A DNA stretch of 23,523 nucleotides from a bacterium (lineage in GTDB: Bacteria > Electryoneota > RPQS01): positions 1 to 23,523 of the forward strand of contig JADKHW010000059.1 in the NCBI GenBank assembly GCA_016721565.1, read 5' to 3'. Position 1 is the first letter of the stretch; every line of letters starts with the position of its first letter. A program made the translations under genes and the position numbers. This document shows, piece by piece, positions 1 through 10,270 of this stretch. Under the pieces are notes generated by a model. The model saw only the letters and a list, made by a program, of their open reading frames with translations, was not told where the DNA came from and searched no databases.

Positions 1-118
1 CGTTTCAGTGCATCAGGAAGGCATCAAACAGAAAGACCGTGCTGCCGGCGGAGCAAAGTTGGGCGATACCGCTCCCCTGTACCGCGCCCAGTACGGCCAC
101 GGAAGAAAATGTTGGCAT
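1..118 (-). CDS. 3-hydroxyacyl-CoA dehydrogenase, N-terminal fragment (runs off window edge)
   Basis: The reading starts at an ATG at 118-116 with MPTFSSVAVLGAVQGSGIAQ and continues as a hydrophobic strand and FLFDAF. This is the N-terminal Rossmann fold of the 3-hydroxyacyl-CoA (3-hydroxybutyryl-CoA) dehydrogenase family, which normally reads VAVLGAGxMGxGIAQxxAxxGxxVxLxD. The family oxidises or reduces 3-hydroxyacyl-CoA with NAD(P) in fatty-acid or butanoate metabolism. One glycine of the GxGxxG loop appears to be missing. A one-base loss near position 15 ends the frame in a TGA; restoring one C gives DAFPDALKR, the expected continuation. Only about 38 residues lie in the window, so the family call rests on the nucleotide-binding motif alone. 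The substrate cannot be told from this part. Confidence 0.72.
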
Positions 119-190
119 GATGTTACATTAAGACAGATTCCCGGCAGGGAACGCGTTGCTCGCTAATCCTGCTCACGGCGGACGAGCGAT

Positions 191-779
191 TTACGGTTGG
201 AATCCGGAGGGTGGAAACAGCGCTAACGCGAACTTACTCTTTCGCGTAAGTAGGCTTTCAGGTATTCGATGGACTTTTTGGTGTTTCTTCCACTGAGCGA
301 CGCGGAGCGCTGTCCATTTGTTGTCGTTCATATGATTCGTCGGCGCAACGACCCTGAGCGCCTTCATCGCGGGGATGTTGTCGGTCAGCGCGGCAAAAAC
401 AACGGAAACATCGAAGTTGTTGTCCATCGCGTAGATAACCGCCCCAAGCGATCAAGCAGGGTCTTTACGGTCCCGCTGTCACCGCAATGCAGCGTTGGCG
501 AAGCGGAATGAAACCGTCGTCGTTCACGGCATTGGCGTCAGCGCCCTTTAGACGAGGAAACGCACAACATCATTATGACCGCGCGGCAGCAGTAGACAGC
601 GGTGAAAGACCGGCGTCACCAACGTCGCTGACATACGATCCATTTTCGGGGTACCGCGTGACGGCATTCAAATCACCTTCTTCTGGCGGCTTTGAAGATA
701 CTTGGCTGAGTTGGGTGCTCGGCATACGCATTGAGTGAGCACGCTGAGCGGTGCAATCAAAGCAGAAACGGTTCATCAT
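191..779 (-). CDS. Ankyrin-repeat protein (frame-broken)
   Basis: Following the homology across frames gives a protein of roughly 195 residues starting at an ATG at 779, 12 bases after the stop of the AlkD-like gene. Segments read IFKAA, EEGDLNAVTRY, LSPLSTAAARGHNDVVRFLV, then a stretch with TVKTLLDR and finally DNNFDVSVVFAALTDNIPAM before a TAA at 191. The pattern AAxxGHxDVVxFLVxxGADxNAxxxDGxxPL is a canonical ankyrin repeat. About four to five repeats fit. Ankyrin repeats are protein-interaction scaffolds, and nothing here shows the partner. At least three one-base indels are needed (near 660-690, 575-560 and 510-430). A hydrophobic stretch near the start in another frame (VSALIAPLSVL) may be a signal peptide. 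Tight spacing suggests co-transcription with the upstream repair gene. Confidence 0.7.
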
Positions 780-790
780 TTGTGTCAAAG

Positions 791-1503
791 TTATACTTTC
801 TTCTGCGGAGGATTTCTGACCCGCTCGGGGCCCGTATCAATTTCGTGCGAACTTCGCTTACAATTACTGCGGGTTTCAGAACGCAGCGAATAGTCATGCA
901 AAACTTCTCCACGTCCTTACGGTTTGGCGGACAGTGGATCGTAAGCCCCATGAGACGGCTTTGTAGATCATAGGGTCGTGGTCATCGGCCAAATCTTCCA
1001 TACGCTCGAACAGTTCGGCGGCAAAATGACCGTCTCGAACGGGGCGGACAAGCGTGACGATTGCGGCACGTCGTTTCCACAGATTCCGCGAGCGCGACCA
1101 TGTGGACGATTTGTCTCCAGCAACTCAGGCCAGCGAAGCAAGACTCGGAGAACACATCACCTTTGGGATTGTCCACAAGGCCCAGCCTTCACAATCGTTC
1201 AGCCATTTGCTGAACTCAGGCCCCTGGCTTTTCGTGAAGGCTTGCGCTTGCGAACAGCGATGTCATTGGCGACCAAACTGCGGAGCGGCTGGGCGCGCTT
1301 GTCGGTTGGCGCGGCGGCCCAATCGTCTGGAAGCTCAGCCAGCAAACTCTTGCCAATCTGCTCAACATCTTTTGTGTACACACCGAGGATCTCGTACTTT
1401 GTGGTCCCGAGATAACCTGCGAAAATTTTGGCCGCATTTGCGTAACCTGACAGCGCGGAATAACTGGAGCAGTGCGCGCAAGAATTTCTCCGGACGGGTT
1501 CAC
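791..1503 (-). CDS. AlkD-like DNA alkylation repair protein (HEAT-like repeat glycosylase family, frame-broken)
   Basis: Frames joined in order give EILAR, YANAAKIFAGYLGTTKYEIL, LGVYTKDVEQIGKSLLAELP, EFSKWLNDCEGWALVDN, NLWKRRAAIVTLVRPV, MIYKAVSWGLRS, VEKFLHDYS, EVRTKL and a basic tail. This is the layout of the AlkD/COG4912 family: an early LGV motif, a W-D pair, a W-x-RRAAI helix, an FI(R)KAxxWALR-type helix and a C-terminal EVRxKLxTG. Members excise alkylated bases such as 3-methyladenine. The chosen GTG start (1503) lies 13 bases after the TGA of the thioredoxin gene; the start is uncertain because the N-terminus crosses a frameshift. The stop is TAA at 791. At least four single-base indels interrupt the frame. 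The catalytic Asp/Trp residues cannot be assigned safely through these breaks. Confidence 0.72.
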
Positions 1504-1515
1504 TTCAAGGATGCG

Positions 1516-2984
1516 TCAGTCTGAGCTTTCAAGTTTTACTTGTTGCGGATTGGCAGCCGACGTGACGATGCGCAATCTTGCCCTCTTGTCAATCACAAAC
1601 ATCGTCGGAATATGCCGCGCACCATATACCTTGCCAGATCAGCTGTGCCGAACAGAATCGGGAAGGTGTAGCCGCTCTTTTCGATGAACGGGCCTACTCC
1701 ACCTGTACCGTTGCGTTCCCACACATTGACGCCATACACAACGACGTCTTTGTCTTTATTCTTGTAGAATTGATCAATCTGCGGCATGGTCATTTTGCAC
1801 GGACCGCACCACGTTGCCCAGAAATCAACTGTAATTTTGCCTTTTAACTCTGGAGGATTTCACCGTACCACCGCCGAGCTGCTCGAGTGAGAAATCTGGC
1901 GCGGGAGTGTCGGTGCGATTTTCTGTGACTTGCTGCTTTTGCTCTGCGGGCATTTCACGCTGTACAGCTTGTGCGAGAGCGAGCATCTCTTTGCCGTGGC
2001 TCTCTTCGATTGCGGCAAAACAAATCAGTCCAGCGCTAATCATCGCGAACAGGAATCAAATCGTCATCGTCGGTGTGTTGTGACGCATCATCTCATCGCG
2101 ATTGGCTTTCGAAACCAGATGTTGTATGTGCCAGGTATTTTTGTCCGGTGAGAGAAAACCGCAGGCGAGATTGTAGTGATTGACCGCATCGAGTGACTCT
2201 GCAACGGCGCGCGCTGCATTTGAGTTGACATAGTAATCCCAACCCCAAGTTCGCGGCAAACGCCGCACGAATATCGAGGGCCATCACGTCTTTGGGTTCT
2301 TATCGAGAAACCCGTTGACAATGGTCAAATGCTTCTTGAATTCACCGGATAGGCATCAAGCGGCGCTGACGGGTCTGCAAAATTTCAGGTGACTGCTTGG
2401 TCATCCCGACAAAAATCTGTTCAGCAGCTTCTTTCTTACCGGAGCAGGCCCAGAGTTCGCCGAGCATAGCCGGAGCGTAGGGCAGCGTATTGTCAATTTC
2501 AATCGCGCGCTTAAGCGATGCTTCAGCCTTGGTGAAATCGCTGTCTTCTTGAATACGCGCTGTGGCCTGGGAAAGAACCCCAATGAGCTTTGGGGTTCAG
2601 CGTGAGAATTTTGGCAACGTAGCTCTGTTTGTCTGCAACAGTCGGGAGTAGCGGCCTGAGATGTATAGATCGAGTTCCAATTGGTTGTCTTTGACGAGGT
2701 CGGGGACAGCACGCTGCGACCTGCGCCGGATCTTCCAGCATGAGCATATCCGTGGCGCGGAATTTGTACGCCTGCATCGGCAGGATAGTTCTTTGGAACT
2801 GACGCGCGATGGTCACACGATTCATAAACGTGCTGCACGTATCGAGCGCGACAGCGAATTGTGATTCGGCCTTTGCTTTGCGAATAGGTTTGCAGCTTGA
2901 CATCGGCGGCAAAGCTAAGCTAAAGGTGAGTGCGAGCGAGATCAAGGAGAGTTTCATGCTTTGTAATTTTGTATCCGTACTCAT
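1516..2984 (-). CDS. Exported TPR protein with C-terminal TlpA/thioredoxin-like domain (frame-broken)
   Basis: The N-terminus MKLSLISLALTFSLA resembles a signal peptide; the ATG at 2984 follows a GGAG, and an in-frame ATG lies at 2957. The next part, read in several frames, has helix-turn-helix pairs typical of tetratricopeptide repeats (KAEASLKRAIEIDNTLPYAP, AMLGELWACSGKKEAAEQIF). The C-terminal third reads PAPDFSLEQLGG, then DFWATWCGPCKMTMPQID with the redox-active CxxC near 1800-1813, then VVVYGVNV, FPILFGT, MVRGI and a VIDK strand. That is a TlpA/ResA-type thiol-disulfide oxidoreductase fold, usually periplasmic. An in-frame TGA at 2056 sits just before a hydrophobic run (LFAMISAGLICFAAI). 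Either this is one protein of about 489 residues, or the TPR part ends near 2056 and a second exported redoxin gene starts around 2090. I favour one gene. Several frameshifts are present. Confidence 0.75.
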
Positions 2985-3024
2985 TTCTCCGCAAATCGGC
3001 AGCCACGGGAGCAGCCGCTACACT

Positions 3025-3815
3025 TCAATGAGTTACCCGTTTGTTTGTGGTCCGTCGGTCGAGTTCCTCGGGGAATCTTCTTCCAGACTCGAGCGATTGC
3101 TTGGGTCTTATCTTGGGGGCTTCGGTGTTGGACTTCGACTGAGTGCTGTCAAGCAAACCTGCGCCTTCGGCTTCAATTGCATGAGTTCGCGAACGATCTT
3201 GGATGTTGCCAGGAGCGGGGCCGACTTGTTCCTTGACTAGCCACTCCTGCTGCGAACCAACGAACGGTCGCCAAGCGACCTTCTTTTTCCTTGGGGATGG
3301 AGCTGCTCATTTGAGGTCACCACTGTGATAGCGGGCGTAACTGGGTCGGCAATTTCCGCCAGCGGGGTCGTCACCGTTTTGAGGCATTCGTCAAATGTAC
3401 CCGCCGGAACCGTAACACGCTCGAAGCCTGCGACAACCGTTTCTGTGCCAGTCTGCTCATCATACCAGACGCTGTCCACGTCCATCTCATCTACCCACAC
3501 TTGATTGAACGCGCCAACGGTGTTGCGGGATTCAAGTGACGTCAGGGACATTTGTGTAGCGGCTTCAACAATGGTGCCGTTTGACGAAAACTCAAGCTCA
3601 CCATAGGGGAGGTTGTCACCTTTAGCGGTGTAGACCTTCCAAGCCCGGCCTCCGATATATTTAAACGTCAGAGTGTATTCGGAGGTTTCACCACTGCCTT
3701 TTTGACGGTAGCGCACAACGCGGCTGTCAAGAAGGCATATATTCCGTGCTGCGCCACGGAAGACAATGCGGGTGGGAGTTCCGCCGCAGGAATTGAAGAA
3801 GAGTGACAGGAGCAA
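3025..3815 (-). CDS. Predicted outer-surface lipoprotein with VPAGTF motif
   Basis: The protein begins LLLSLFFNSCGG, a short hydrophobic run followed by a lipobox-like cysteine, so it is probably a lipoprotein. The start used (3815) is a TTG; a better start may be hidden by a frameshift, since the upstream frame continues with RSA. The body is beta-rich: YTLTFKYIGG, VYTAKGDNLPYGELEF, VWYDEQTGTETVVAGFERVT, then TVPAGTFDECLKT and, after a one-base slip near 3285, EWLVKEQVG. The pair (V)xVPAGTFxxCxK followed by a late W/GxVK segment is common in uncharacterised bacterial lipoproteins related to the DUF3108-like beta-sheet folds. The C-terminus is a polar tail ending RVTH at 3025. Function is unknown. 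It lies about 90 bases after the propeller gene and 40 bases before the TPR-redoxin gene. Confidence 0.6.
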
Positions 3816-3903
3816 AGCGCTGCGAAAGTTATCGCAGTGCTTGACGCCCCCTCTGCCTCCCCGGACGCCTGGAGGGGGAGGGAATGTGAATTGCTTTTCA
3901 AGA

Positions 3904-5838
3904 TTACTTTAGCAGAACGGTTTTGGGTGGCCGAACATTGGCCCGCGGATAAGCCGGAGCAGGTAAACCCCGGTTGAAGTTGCCGCTGAAGTTCAGTTCG
4001 TGTGAGCCGCCATCATAACGCGGTCCGCAAAGTTGCGACTGCACTGCGCCTTGAACATTGTAGAGCTTGGTTGTGACTTGAGCAGTTTGCGGAAGGTCAA
4101 AGCCGCGAATTCCCGGCATTGAACGGATTCGGATAGGCGGATGGAGCGCAAATGTTTCAACCATCGGATTGTGATCAGGTGCATCGGAGTGCCAGAGAAT
4201 GCACCGATCTCATTTACGGTGTCGGGGCATGCATTGTGATGTACGCGCACTTCCCACACAACTCGCTATAGGGATATTGCGGATTCGGGCCGATACCGAC
4301 GATGATTTGCGCAGATCCGTTTGGTGCAATCTCACCGTGAGCAGGCGACAGATATCAATTGTATTCGACGGGTTCCGAAAGCTCAACGGCTGGCATCGAA
4401 TGACAGCGTGCCGTTGCCGTCGTTATAGACTGATTTAGCGTGTCATACCGCCACATTGAACGTGACGACAATTGAGACTGTCGATCGGGTTGTCGTAACG
4501 CGGACACCGAGAGTGAAGTGAACGTTTGTTCACCTTTCAATCAGCGTTACGGTCTCTGATGCGGTTCGGTGCACGGACTGAGACTCGAAAGCGGGCCTTC
4601 TGTGCGGCCGACACCGAAAGTGTAAATTCCTTGCTCGTCTGTATAGGTGAATCCGTTGCTCTCGGAGCAGCTGACGCGGACACCCTCAAGCGGTGCGTTG
4701 GCGCCTTCAGCACGGACGAAGCCTGAATGATGGTGCCGGGTCCAAGCGAATCAACAGCCTTCATTGATGCCTTGATTGTTTCCGCGTGAGCCATAAATCA
4801 CACTGCCGCGTGGACCGTCATTAGACATACCTGTAAGCCGCAGGAGTTTCAAACCCATTTCGAGATTCGCCGCGCCGTCATCGGCATGGAGAATATCTTG
4901 GACTGCATAAATCGAAATCGGGAAGTTCGGGCCGCAGAACACTGCACCGCCATCGGGCAACGCGTGTGTTCCGTTAATTCGAGATCGAGATCATCTGTTC
5001 CTGTAATGGTCCAGCGCGGGTTGCCTTCCGGTGTAAGACCAACTGCCCACGGACGACTGAACCAGCAAAATTGCCGTCGGTGCCCCCTACAACGATGTTT
5101 CCGCCATCGACATCAACACTGGTTGCAGTCAAGCCAAATCCGGTGGAACTTATGTAGCTGCGTTCCAAATTGCGAACCTCCCGAACCGTGCGCATGACAT
5201 AGGCACTCGTTGTAAAGTTCTCGTCGCTGATGTAACCGGCAATTAAGAGATCACCATTGTCGAGTTCGCGGATTGCGCGGCCATATTGACGAATACGTCC
5301 GGGGCCAACATCGCGCGTCCACAATTTATCGCCGTTTGAGTTAAACCGCGCGAGTATCGCTTCGCACCACCGGCGGCATCGCAGTGGCTGCCGAGAACGA
5401 CAACCCACCGTCTGCAAGGCGGCCATATTCACGGGGCTTCAGCAATCTGCATGCGCTGTACCGTAACTCCCGAGTTCCACACCATCCGGTAATCGTTTGA
5501 CCGCAACAGAGTAACCCGAGTCAGGCTCCGGTGTAGTAAGATGCAACAAGCGCAATCTCGCCGCCCGCCAATTGCTTCATGCCGATAATCGCGGCGTACG
5601 TTCCTCGAATGAAATGGTATCGCTCTGTTCGAACGAACCTTTCAAAGGAGAAGCGCCAGAGATTCACGCCGGACCGTCAGAGCGGGAAGGCGCCGTGACT
5701 TTTCCGTCATGCAAAACCGTGGCAATGTCAAGGCCCAGTTAAACCTGTCAGCGGGACTGACGATACCAAGGGTGTCGATTTCAGCGTGAGCCGCGGAACA
5801 TACGACAAGCATAATGCGATCCAACCAAATGACTTCAG
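3904..5838 (-). CDS. Secreted propeller-type protein with carboxypeptidase-regulatory-like and C-terminal sorting domains (copy 3 of 3)
   Basis: The predicted mature start follows CSAAHAEID, a typical signal-peptidase site. The initiation codon is unclear: a CTG at 5838 followed by KSFGWIALCLS fits best and may be a misread ATG. The middle has beta-propeller-like repeats of the form (I)RELDNGDLLIAGYISDENF, SVDVDGGNIVVGGTDGNFAG and LPDGGAVFCG. Around 4740-4640 another frame gives FVRAEGANAPLEGVRV and FTYTDEQGIYTFGV, a carboxypeptidase-regulatory-like fold. Near 4260 comes GEVRVHHNACPDTVNEI, shared with the two upstream paralogues. The end is a sorting domain with an NPFN-like core near 4130, SHELNFSGNFN and the tail TKTVLLK, stop at 3904. 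Many one-base indels occur. The protein is probably exported and surface-attached; its ligand is unknown. Confidence 0.72.
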
Positions 5839-5962
5839 GGGAACTCTGTTCTGATGGTGCAATGCAATGAAGAAGAACATTTGTCCGGGCGGGACCCATC
5901 CCGAACCGGGCGCTTGTTAGCGGATTTTGTATTTGTGGTGCTTTGGCTTTGTTGGGGGGAGA

Positions 5963-7932
5963 TTAGCGAATATAGAGCAGTTTTGGGTGGAGATAGCCTC
6001 TGCGGATTGGGCACGGGCGATATAGACGCCCAGCCTGTCCAGCCAAGTCAACGTTAATGTTGTGTGAACCTGCAATTACGCGGCCATCAATCAACGTCTT
6101 GGGCCATTTCCTTCAATGTTAAACACCTTCCCAACGAAGCCCACGTTTCCACGGGGACTTGCAATGTCAGAGTGGTTGTGCCGTTGAAAGGATTCGGGAA
6201 GGCGGCAGGCCAAAGTTATTTGGTAAGGTCTCAGGGTTCTTAGCATCGAGCACGGTAACCAAAACCGGTAGGGTGACGACCGTGTCAGGGCAAGCATTGC
6301 TGGGACCGTGACTTCACCGAAGAATTGAAGATGTTGTCATTGGTGGTGTCAGCCTGAATGATCACGTTGATGTCAATATGTTCTTCCGGCTGAAGCACGC
6401 CCGAGGAAGGATCCAGAGTAATCCACGTTCCTGTGGGAGAAATGGCTTCAGCAGAAATGGAATAGCTCATCACACCCGTGCCGTCATTGCCAAGCATCAG
6501 GATTGTGCCGCCAATCATTTCGTTTTGAGCAATGATATTAATGCTCGACTGCAAGGAGCATAAACCGGTTGGCCAACCGAGAAACCCCGCTTGCGCAAGC
6601 CGGTTGTCAACGGTCGTAATGTTGTAAACGGTATCGGACCCGATCACGCTCGGACACCATGATATCACACATTCCGGCTGCAAGCTCAAGGCGATAATGA
6701 CCTTCGATATCGGTCAGCGTGAAACGGCTGTCATCAACGGCTTTGACACGCGCACCAACAATGGGTTGATTGTCACTGGCTCCAAGCACGACACCTGCAC
6801 ACCGGCAGGCGGCGCAATCGTAAGCAGGTAACCTGAAACAATCGTCCGTGTCGGAAGCATCGACATACGCGCCGACGGCAACCGCACCGCCGTTAGGAAG
6901 CTGCCGCGATATTGCAGAATCCGCCTTCGGTTCCGAGCGCACCAAACCGCCATGTCCAAAGGGAACCATTGGTACCGTCAATCGCGCGCATGAAAGGCCC
7001 GGTGAATGTTCCTTGGATTGCCCGAGCGCCCGACAAAGAGCATTCCGCCAAACCACGGTAGTGCATTCAGGAACTGATCAGAATAGCCGGCTGACGAAAA
7101 GTCAATGTTGTGGGCTGACCTGTGGGAGGATGATGGTAGCGTAGCCTGCACCTCCGGCAGTAGCTGTTCGACCAATGAGCCAGCTTCTTTCGGCACGATC
7201 AAGAACCATGTTGTAAACAAAGTCATCACCGTCTGTGCCGAAGAAGAGATCCGATCCGACTATATTGCCATCTAAATCATAAACGCGTGTCCACTGGTCG
7301 TAGGTGGTAGTTTCGCGCCACTGCGAGCCGACACGAATGTTCCCATTGGGCAGTTGCAAGACAGCATTGCCCACATCGGTGACGATTAGTGCCGTCGAAC
7401 GGGTGAAGATAGTATCTCCGTTGTTTCGCACGAGCAGGGACCGCATGCCGTCGGAGCGGTTTTGTGGTCCAAGTCGATAGCCGACAATGGCGAGCCTGCC
7501 GTCATCCAAGCAGATAATACTGCGGCCTCGGGTTTGGCCAGAGCCAGTGAAGGCTTTGGTCCATAAAGTGTCTCCCGTCGAAGCGCTGAAGGCAATCAGA
7601 TTGAGAACGTCGGTTTGCAAGTCCGTCCAACCAACAGCAACGACCGTATGCCAATTGAGTAAGGCTTTCGAGAGCCTGCTTGTCATTGGTCTCCTGAGAT
7701 GGTGCGTGCATAGAGCTGCTCACCGTCCATGTGTAGCCGGCGATTAGGAAGTCCCAATTGTTTGGGCCGATTTCGGTCTGTGCATTACCGCAGGCAACGA
7801 TGATCGAGTCGTTGACAACCGCAATATCGTAGAGGTAGGTTCGGTCGTTGACGAGGAGGCTTTGCGACCAGGTGGTGTGGCCGTGCAAAAAGCGAGACAA
7901 GGCAGGAGCAACAGCAGGAGCAGTGCGGGCAT
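5963..7932 (-). CDS. Secreted propeller-type protein with carboxypeptidase-regulatory-like and C-terminal sorting domains (copy 2 of 3)
   Basis: The ATG at 7932 is preceded by GAGG and opens MPALLLLLLLPCLAFC, a clear signal peptide. Propeller-like repeats follow: LYDIAVVNDSIIVACG, LNLIAFSASTGDTLWTKAFT, IICLDDGRLAIVGYRLG, AVLQLPNGNIRVGSQW. Each couples an Asp/Asn-Gly turn to a 'value of G' strand, as in delta-60/PQQ-like blades. At 6800-6670 the segment VVLGASDNQPIVGARVKAVD and TLTDIEGHYRLELAAG is a carboxypeptidase-regulatory-like domain. A domain with WITLDPSSGVLQPEE (about 6430-6380) and a frame-broken GEVTV-NACPDT follow. The sorting domain has AAFPNPFNGTTTLTL and ends KLLYIR at 5963. About 656 residues. 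The same architecture in the genes on both sides shows tandem duplication. The frame is broken repeatedly. Confidence 0.75.
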
Positions 7933-7970
7933 GTTTGTACCTCGTTGCGAATTGAGGAAGGCGAAAATGT

Positions 7971-8003
7971 AATGCGGGGCACCCTCGTGGGATGCCCCGC
8001 ATT
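7971..8003 (-). terminator. Strong hairpin after propeller copy 1
   Basis: An 11-base arm (AATGCGGGGCA, 7971-7981) pairs perfectly with 7993-8003, and an inner CCC/GGG pair closes a four-base loop with one bulged A. It begins 6 bases past the TAA at 8009 of the upstream minus-strand gene and is followed on that strand by ACATTTT. Rho-independent termination of copy 1 is the simplest reading. Confidence 0.75.
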
Positions 8004-8008
8004 TCTGT

Positions 8009-10028
8009 TTAGCGGATATAAGCAGTCGTTGTGTTTGACTGCGAACATTGTCTTGAAGTCGGACAAAAGAGAGACCGCTTGCAAGTTGGGTGGGCTCTCG
8101 TAGCCCGTGTGATGTTCACCCGGCAGAGAGTCTTTGATGACTCAGCAATGTGGCGACTTGGCAACGTGTGACATCGTAGATGCTCAGTGTAACATCGGCA
8201 TCGTGATCGAGTCCGAAGCGCAATGTCGTCGTGCTGTTGAACGGATTCGGGAAGGCCGGATAGAGTGCAAATTCAGATGGAAGTGCCGTTGTTTCTTCAG
8301 CATCGAGGACAACAGCGAGTACCTGAAGGATGCGCAAAGTATCCGGACAGGAGTTTGAGTGGAGCCTTATCTCACCGAAATAGTCGTAGGTTCCATCATC
8401 AGTGGTGTCGGCAGCGACAATAACTTGGGCAGCCAAAGTGTCACCGGGTGCAAGCCTTCCTGATGGGGGTTCAACGCTCAACCAGTCTTCGGCGGGGTAC
8501 AAAGTAATTATTGCAAAACTATAGACCAGATCGCCGCCCCGGTTCCTGAAACGAGATCGGCGTGCCCTTCTTCGTGATTCTTTTCAAGGACAGTGATGGT
8601 CAGTGACTCACGGTCGTATGAGCGACGCCGACAGTGATATCCTATAAGTATTCTATTGGCACGACCATGATGCTATGCAATGTATCACCAGAAAAACAAA
8701 CTCCGCCCGTGCGCAAGATATACGCCTGCCGGGAGCGCTGGGTGTGAAGGGCCTTGACCGTGTCCGTGATTGAAATGGTAAAAAAAAGGGGCCGCTCGGC
8801 GGCCTGAACACACGGACTCCAGCAACGACCTCATTCGTCAAACGGTCACGGACTTTTATGGAAATTCCGGACGGCGGTCTGATCCGCCACCCAGCGGGCG
8901 ATCGCGATTGCCCGATCTGTTAGCTTTGCCGCGAGCAATGAATCCCGCCATCAGCGATGACCCCCAGAATCTTCAAAGGCTCGGCCTGGACTGGTGTCAG
9001 TCCACTCCCAAGCAACGTCTCCGTTGATTCGGAGCGGACATCAGGCCATAGTTGACTGGGGCCTACGGGATCCGCCTGTCTGCCCGGCAACGACGTTGCC
9101 GCGCTGGACCGGGTAGCTTCGCCGCCCTTTGTACTCGCTCAATCTGCCATCTTCGCGAACATCGTCCCACAGCCAGCCCTGCGAAATAAAGATTCAGATG
9201 CGCCCAACCGTCCAGTCTGAACCGATACGAATTTCGCCAACCATGATGATGTCCCCGGTAGGTATATCAAATAAGCCGCATAACAGACCTGTCCCCAGTC
9301 TTCGCCGCCAAATATCTCCTCATTGATAAAATCACTTGGCCGCATCAGCACCGCGACATGGTACATATCAGATGTGGACGACCCCGACCTTTGGTGCTTC
9401 CGACCAGCTCAAACCTTCCGTTTTCGGCCCTGGAGAAGTCTCATCGCAGGTACGTCGGTGCCCGTTGTACCGAAAGTGCCGGTAGCTGGGGTAATAGACA
9501 TGCGTTGTCGCAGCGGATGAGCCAGAAATAAAGGAATCGGGTTTGGACCATCTTCTGGGGCCAAAACCAGAAACTTCCGTCATCAACGATAATACGCCTG
9601 CACCCGCTGCCCATGAACCAGCTTGCAAGGGTTTAGACCAAAGCTGCTGTCCAGGGTCATTGAAAAAGCCATTAACATACAAGGAGCTGGGGGCTGTAGT
9701 CAACCACAGACCACTAGCGTTCCGTTAGCCAGTTCCGCAATATTGTAAGCCTTCTCATTTGCACCGGCATCGCCGATTGTGAGAGTCCAAAGCGTGTCGC
9801 CGAGAGGATCGATGGCCAGAACGAGGCGTTTAGCTCCTGGCCCTGAGCGTGCATCCAGCGGCGTAAAGCTTTTCCGTTGTGAAGTTCAACAGCTGCTTGC
9901 AAAGTAGAATTCATCCACGAAGTCTTAGGCCCTTGTCCAAAGGGGTATCGGGCTGTGCCTCGGCACGGCGTGGGCTACTCCTGACAGGATCAGGCAGGCA
10001 ATTCACAAAATCAATAGGGTGGGCGCAT
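8009..10028 (-). CDS. Secreted propeller-type protein with carboxypeptidase-regulatory-like and C-terminal sorting domains (copy 1 of 3)
   Basis: The ATG at 10028 opens MRP and, after a slip, a hydrophobic stretch ending LILSGVAHAVPRHS, a signal peptide. Propeller-like segments include LAIDPLGDTLWTLTIGDAG and YNIAELANGTLVVCGY, then SDFINEEIFGGEDWGQVCYA. At about 8870-8780, RLTNEVVAGVRVFRPPSGPF marks a carboxypeptidase-regulatory-like domain. Next, at 8490-8350, DWLSVEPPSGRLAPGDTL, ADTTDDGTYDYFGEIRLHSN and SCPDT match the corresponding parts of the two downstream paralogues. The sorting domain reads FALYPAFPNPFNSTTTLRF, DVTLSIYDV and QVATLLSHQRLSAG, and ends with a short tail before TAA at 8009. 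About 670 residues. The stretch 9130-8500 is badly frame-broken and little can be read there. First gene of the minus-strand run. Confidence 0.72.
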
Positions 10029-10270
10029 GGTTGGGGTTGGGAATGAGTGACGGGTACTGGTCTGAGTTGCTCATTGGTAAACAGTTAAATATACATTGTA
10101 GAACGGGCTCTAAAGGGTTTGGGTGCGGAGAGTTGAAAACAGGAGAATCAGACGATAAGGCTCTAGCAGGGAGATTTGGCTGACCCCTAAGAGGCTTGAG
10201 TTGTTCTTTTGGTTTATATTACCGGGAAGTGGTTTTTGGTAGGGCAGCCGAAATTTCACAGGAGGCCAGC
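10029..10270. other. Divergent intergenic region
   Basis: This 242-base gap separates the minus-strand gene starting at 10028 from the plus-strand gene starting at 10271, so it must carry promoters in both directions. It is AT-rich around 10085-10100 (ATATACATTG) and around 10205-10225 (TTTATATTACC). I see no -35/-10 pair with good spacing on either strand and no gene. Confidence 0.5.

Noticed and set aside
978..1524. Plus-strand open frames of about 150 codons
   Set aside because: Antisense to the AlkD-like gene, whose conserved motifs are read on the minus strand across frames; the plus-strand products are low-complexity and unlike any family.
2056..2058. In-frame TGA read as selenocysteine or stop-codon recoding
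   Set aside because: No selenocysteine-insertion hairpin was noticed after it, and the region is full of other base errors, so a miscall or a real gene end is simpler.
2809..3240. Plus-strand open frame of 143 codons
   Set aside because: Spans the junction of two convincing minus-strand genes, including the signal-peptide region of the TPR protein.
3838..3885. Purine/pyrimidine-rich imperfect inverted repeat (CCTCCCC...GGAGGGGG) between the propeller and lipoprotein genes
   Set aside because: Several pairing registers are possible and low complexity explains the match; no U-run follows.
5888..5905. Hairpin CGGGA...TCCCG between propeller copies 2 and 3
   Set aside because: Only five base pairs with no U-run; the surrounding CCGGGCG copies are direct rather than inverted repeats. 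Too weak to call a terminator.
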